A stretch of DNA of 17,440 bases from Pseudoselenomonas ruminantium (GTDB lineage: Bacteria; Bacillota; Negativicutes; Selenomonadales; Selenomonadaceae), in assembly GCA_002373045.1 (NCBI GenBank), contig DFHU01000016.1, positions 1-17,440 of the forward strand, read 5' to 3'. This document shows, in pieces, positions 14,652 to 17,440 of this stretch (its first letter is position 1; each line of letters starts with the position of its first letter). Position numbers and translations under genes: made by a program. The notes under the pieces were generated by a model. It searched no databases and was not told where the DNA came from. It saw nothing but the letters and a program-made list of their open reading frames with translations.

Positions 14652-15347
14652 TCACACCTCAGGATTCAGTTCTCTGCCATATTCCCGAATAAATGCCTTC
14701 TGATAGCCCTTGTACTCATAGGCCAAAGGCTTTTCTTTCGGACAGTGAATACACCAAAAATCCTGTTCCTGATTGGGCACGACCACCTTATACCCCGCCC
14801 GCTGCATTTCCTTACACATGGAGGTATCGTAAAGATGCCAACCCGTGAAGATATCCTCGCGCCAGCGAATATCATGTTGTGTGGCAATAAACAGGCCATC
14901 CACAGCCTCAACTTCCTGATAAGCCCCTTCCGGTTCCCGGCAATGCGAATCCACTACGCTCTCCGGCTCGCAGGCATGCAATACCCGGCCATAAGTCCGC
15001 AAACCATCCCACCAGACGCCGCTGCGTGGCAGGCTGCGGCAGCCAATCACGCCTACGGCTCCAATCGTATCCTCTGCAAAGATATTCCGTAAATCCTGCA
15101 CCAGATTTTTATTGACCACCAAAGTATCCTGATGGAGATAAACCTTATAGCGTGCGTTGCTTTTTTCCTGCCCCAAATTATAACCGGCACACATGGAAGC
15201 CGCGCCCCTTACGGGGATAAATTCGGCCGTCATGCCCTCAGGTATAAGCAAACTTTCCAGATACAGACGGCATTCGCTGTACCAGTCATCGCTATTCACA
15301 CAGGTGATAAAGGCAATCTTCGTTTCGTCCAACAACTCATCACGCAT
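14652..15347 (-). CDS. GT2-type glycosyltransferase-like protein
   Basis: 231 residues from ATG at 15347, with AGGGG at 7 bases; the open frame extends upstream to 15443 but those residues overlap the preceding gene and are not domain-like. Motifs fit the GT-A fold of family 2, closest in appearance to the Glyco_tranf_2_5 group: KIAFITCVNSDDWYSECRLY at the start, RGAASMCAGYNLG, the metal/nucleotide-site analogue YLHQDTLV (His72, Asp74), then VDGLFIATQ and FTGWHLYDTSMC (Trp170, His171, Asp174). It probably transfers an activated sugar to a glycan or protein; donor and acceptor are unknown. It overlaps the upstream methyltransferase-like gene by 8 bases and is followed 5 bases later by fliB, so all three are almost certainly one transcript. 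Confidence 0.85.
   Translation of the reverse strand: MRDELLDETKIAFITCVNSDDWYSECRLYLESLLIPEGMTAEFIPVRGAASMCAGYNLGQEKSNARYKVYLHQDTLVVNKNLVQDLRNIFAEDTIGAVGVIGCRSLPRSGVWWDGLRTYGRVLHACEPESVVDSHCREPEGAYQEVEAVDGLFIATQHDIRWREDIFTGWHLYDTSMCKEMQRAGYKVVVPNQEQDFWCIHCPKEKPLAYEYKGYQKAFIREYGRELNPEV
14655..14660 (-). promoter_or_regulatory. Ribosome binding site that fixes the fliB start
   Basis: GAGGTG on the minus strand, 8 bases before ATG 14646. It includes part of the potential GTG start, which argues against use of that GTG. Confidence 0.7.
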
Positions 15348-16284
15348 TCTGCATCCCCTGCCATTCCTGCAAAAGTTCCTGTAAAACTTGTACTTCTTCC
15401 TCGGTCGTGGCGTTTTGCATGGCTCCTTGAATAATCTGGCCAATTTCCGCCTGTTCTGCCGTTGTTTCCGCCATCAACTGACGATAAAAACGTACCGGAT
15501 GGAATACCGCCTGCTTGATAAAGGCCGCTGTATAATCGGCAAAAAATCCCGTATTCCGGTAAAAAGCCCAAAACTCCCGGCAATTTTTCTGTACCTCCAC
15601 ACCGTATTCTATGCGGTGCAAATAGGTCGAAAGCTGCCGCCGCTGCGCTTTCGTATACATGGACTTCAATAGCGCCATTTCCGGCATGGAACGGTCCGCA
15701 CGCACGAGGTAAAACTCCGTGTTCAAATCGTCCCCTTCATTGGCAAAACCTGCCGCTAACAGCTTTTGTAAGGTCTGTTCGTCCGCAGGACGTTTCTGCG
15801 GCTCCATAAAGACCATCTTATAATAGGAAGCATAGAGCAGGCGTTCAAACTCCTGCCGGGCAAAGAGCCGCGCCACCACATTGTAATAATGCCCGTCCAG
15901 CAAATCCAAGAGCTGTGACCAATGACGGATATTGCGAAAACTGGTCAGAAAACTTCCTGTTTCCTTCAAAAAACGGGAAAAACCTGCTGCAATATCCTGC
16001 GGATGTCCGGCCTGCTCCAAGGTTAAATCCGAAATGATGTAATCAAAAAATTCCTTTGGGTAAGGCAGCGGTGCATCCAGATAATTCAGCTCCGTAAACT
16101 CCACACCTAAATCCGGATAATCCAGCATGGCATCCGCATCCGCCGTTACCGCATAGAGTTTAGCGCAGGGAAACATCTGCCGCAGCTTGGGCAGATAGAC
16201 CAGACTTTCCACCACCAAAATATTCAGCGGCAACTCCCCTGGCTGCAAAAACTGCAATAACTCCGGTTTGATTTTTTCTGCCAC
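15340..16284 (-). CDS. SAM methyltransferase-like protein of a flagellin-modification cluster
   Basis: 314 residues, GTG start at 16284 with GGAGGTG at 6 bases. Residues about 18-115 have the order of a class I methyltransferase: a strand-like LNILVVES, an acidic second strand end (LYAVTADADAML), then FDYIISDLTLEQAGHPQDIA and FSRFLKETGSFLTSFRNI, as in Methyltransf_11/23 enzymes that end in a proline-asparagine motif. The usual GxGxG loop is absent (VVESLVYLPKLRQ), so activity is uncertain. The rest (about 120-314) is helical with no recognised domain; TMYTKAQRRQ-like basic patches are visible around residue 208-218. It is the first gene of the cluster, with an extended -10 promoter upstream, and overlaps the glycosyltransferase gene by 8 bases. 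Confidence 0.72.
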   Translation of the reverse strand: MAEKIKPELLQFLQPGELPLNILVVESLVYLPKLRQMFPCAKLYAVTADADAMLDYPDLGVEFTELNYLDAPLPYPKEFFDYIISDLTLEQAGHPQDIAAGFSRFLKETGSFLTSFRNIRHWSQLLDLLDGHYYNVVARLFARQEFERLLYASYYKMVFMEPQKRPADEQTLQKLLAAGFANEGDDLNTEFYLVRADRSMPEMALLKSMYTKAQRRQLSTYLHRIEYGVEVQKNCREFWAFYRNTGFFADYTAAFIKQAVFHPVRFYRQLMAETTAEQAEIGQIIQGAMQNATTEEEVQVLQELLQEWQGMQNA

Positions 16285-16314
16285 ACACTACACCTCCCCT
16301 GTTTACATTCTCCC

Positions 16315-16323
16315 ATTATACCA
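16315..16323 (-). promoter_or_regulatory. Extended -10 promoter of the flagellin-modification operon
   Basis: On the minus strand TGGTATAAT gives a perfect -10 with the TGn extension, about 30 bases upstream of the GTG start. The -35 region is weak (TGGCAG at 18 bases). Confidence 0.65.
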
Positions 16324-16364
16324 TATTTTCCTGCCCCCCTGCCATTTACAGCCTGTACAAAAGG

Positions 16365-16383
16365 TGATAGGATAATCCTATCA
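16365..16383. promoter_or_regulatory. 19-bp perfect palindrome, probable operator
   Basis: TGATAGGATAATCCTATCA is a perfect 9-1-9 dyad centred on 16374, in the region between divergent genes and 25 bases upstream of the transporter start. A candidate -35 (TTTACA, near 16345) followed after 17 bases by TAGGAT would place the dyad over the -10 box of the transporter gene. Regulator unknown. Confidence 0.65.
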
Positions 16384-16408
16384 TTTAACTTTGACGGGAG
16401 TGGATTTT

Positions 16409-17362
16409 TTGGACGGTACAGCGATGCGGATTCTCTATGTGGTAACGGATTTAATCATGCCTTTGGTGGTAGGCTATTTTATGCACCATCGGCACTGGGT
16501 GTCGGATAATATCATCAACAAGGTGATACGCTTTAATGTCATCTGCGTATATACCAGCTTGTCCCTGTTGAGTTTCTGGGTACTGCCCTTGTCGTGGAAC
16601 CTGCTGCTTGTGCCCTTATTCGGCATGATGCTGGTACTGCTCCCCGGCGCCATCGGCTACCTTCTCTTTGCCCGCCATATTGAAAATCTGCTGGACAGGG
16701 GTGCCTTTATCGCCAGCGCCATGCTCGCCAACCTGGGCACATTAGGCGGCGTCTGTGCCTTCATTCTCTACAACGAACAAGGTTACGCCTATTCCCAGCT
16801 TATCGGCACGACACAAAATGTATTGCTCTGTATCGTCGTGTTCCCCATGGCGCAATACTACTATCTCAAACACACCGCCTCCGTCCGCAAATCCAGCCGC
16901 AGCCACACCTTCCGCGAAATGTTCTTCTCCGTCAACCAGTTGAGCCTGCTGGGCATGGCCGCGGGATTGCTGCTCAACGCCAACGGCATCGAACGCCCGA
17001 CAGAACTGGGCACCATCTTCCAAAGCCTCGTGCACATCGGCGCCTGGATTGCCATGCTCCCCGTAGGCTTCCTTATCGACTTCGGCAAGGTGCGCCAGTA
17101 TGCCAAAGCCGTACGCACCCTGACCCTCCTGCGCTTCGTCATCACCCCGGCCCTTTTCATCGCCCTGACCTGGCTAATCGTCAGCGACCCCATCCTGCGC
17201 GGAACCCTGACCATCCTGACCTTCTGCCCCACCGCCATCAACGCAGTACTCGCCGCCAAAATCTACAAGCTCAACGTCGATATCACCGTATCCTCCTTTG
17301 TCATCACCACAGCTGCCTACCTCCTGCTAATCTTCCCCCTGCTGTTCCTCTGTTTGCACTAA
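16409..17362 (+). CDS. AEC-family transporter (auxin efflux carrier family, PF03547)
   Basis: 317 residues from TTG at 16409, which has GGGAG at 8 bases; other in-frame starts are TTG 16391, GTG 16400 and ATG 16424. The protein has about ten hydrophobic segments in two halves, separated by a basic cytoplasmic loop (KHTASVRKSSRSHTFREM). The second half has GMAAGLLLNANGIERP and the C-terminal TFCPTAINAVLAAKIY followed by a last membrane helix, as in bacterial AEC permeases for malate, malonate and related carboxylates. Substrate is not readable. It is divergent from the flagellin-modification operon, has a 19-bp palindrome in its promoter region, and is probably monocistronic and locally regulated. 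Confidence 0.85.
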   Translation: MDGTAMRILYVVTDLIMPLVVGYFMHHRHWVSDNIINKVIRFNVICVYTSLSLLSFWVLPLSWNLLLVPLFGMMLVLLPGAIGYLLFARHIENLLDRGAFIASAMLANLGTLGGVCAFILYNEQGYAYSQLIGTTQNVLLCIVVFPMAQYYYLKHTASVRKSSRSHTFREMFFSVNQLSLLGMAAGLLLNANGIERPTELGTIFQSLVHIGAWIAMLPVGFLIDFGKVRQYAKAVRTLTLLRFVITPALFIALTWLIVSDPILRGTLTILTFCPTAINAVLAAKIYKLNVDITVSSFVITTAAYLLLIFPLLFLCLH

Positions 17363-17440
17363 GAAGCCCCCAAAATCAACACATATAAATTGCAGTTTGA
17401 CAGTGCGAGCTTTATCTTTTTTGTTACAGCTCAGTGGGGG
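17363..17440. other. Short 3' end of window, no gene
   Basis: Bases after the AEC transporter stop. A 5-bp GAGCT/AGCTC inverted repeat encloses a T-rich stretch, but it does not make a convincing terminator. Nothing else is seen. Confidence 0.5.

Noticed and set aside
1..17440. CRISPR arrays, IS elements, tRNA or rRNA genes
   Set aside because: No regularly spaced repeats, transposase, terminal inverted repeats, cloverleaf or rRNA-like sequence was seen on either strand.

Overview
The window reads as chromosomal DNA from a flagellated, Gram-negative-type Firmicute, most likely a Negativicute of the Selenomonas group. This is inferred from two methyl-accepting chemotaxis proteins, a flagellin lysine methylase beside glycosyltransferases, a long-form Firmicutes-type HPF, strong AGGAGG-type ribosome binding sites and consensus TTGACA/TATAAT promoters. 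There is no rRNA, tRNA, IS element, phage or CRISPR array. Genes are densely packed and no gap exceeds 300 bases.

Region 1 (1-3801, plus strand) holds two tandem paralogues. Each joins an APC-type amino-acid permease to a cytoplasmic histidine-kinase-like module; the first is cut by the window edge. The first keeps most kinase landmarks and carries a four-cysteine cluster, whereas the second has lost the key ATP-binding residues and looks like a pseudokinase. This transporter-sensor pair is the best candidate for an undescribed system here. It ends at a bidirectional terminator. Region 2 (3930-7672, minus) holds two chemoreceptors in tandem, one with a four-helix-bundle-like sensor and one with a dCache sensor whose residues fit the amino-acid-binding signature.

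Region 3 (7849-8766, minus) holds hpf (ribosome hibernation) and a CspA-family cold-shock gene, each with its own terminator; the csp promoter is a perfect consensus overlapped by an 18-bp palindrome. Region 4 (8912-11194, minus) is a polar amino-acid ABC importer: binding protein, permease and ATPase. A terminator and a perfect promoter separate the binding-protein gene from the other two. A small zinc-ribbon gene (11324-11614) lies upstream.

Region 5 (11762-16284, minus) looks like a flagellin-modification cluster: a methyltransferase-like protein, a GT2-type glycosyltransferase, FliB (flagellin lysine-N-methylase) and a GT41 (OGT/SPINDLY-like) glycosyltransferase. Region 6 (16409-17362, plus) is a divergent AEC-family transporter with a 19-bp perfect palindrome in its promoter region.

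Two themes recur: sensing and uptake of amino acids (permease-kinases, dCache receptor, ABC importer) and motility (receptors, flagellin modification). No response regulator, che gene or flagellar structural gene lies in the window, so links to those systems are inferred.
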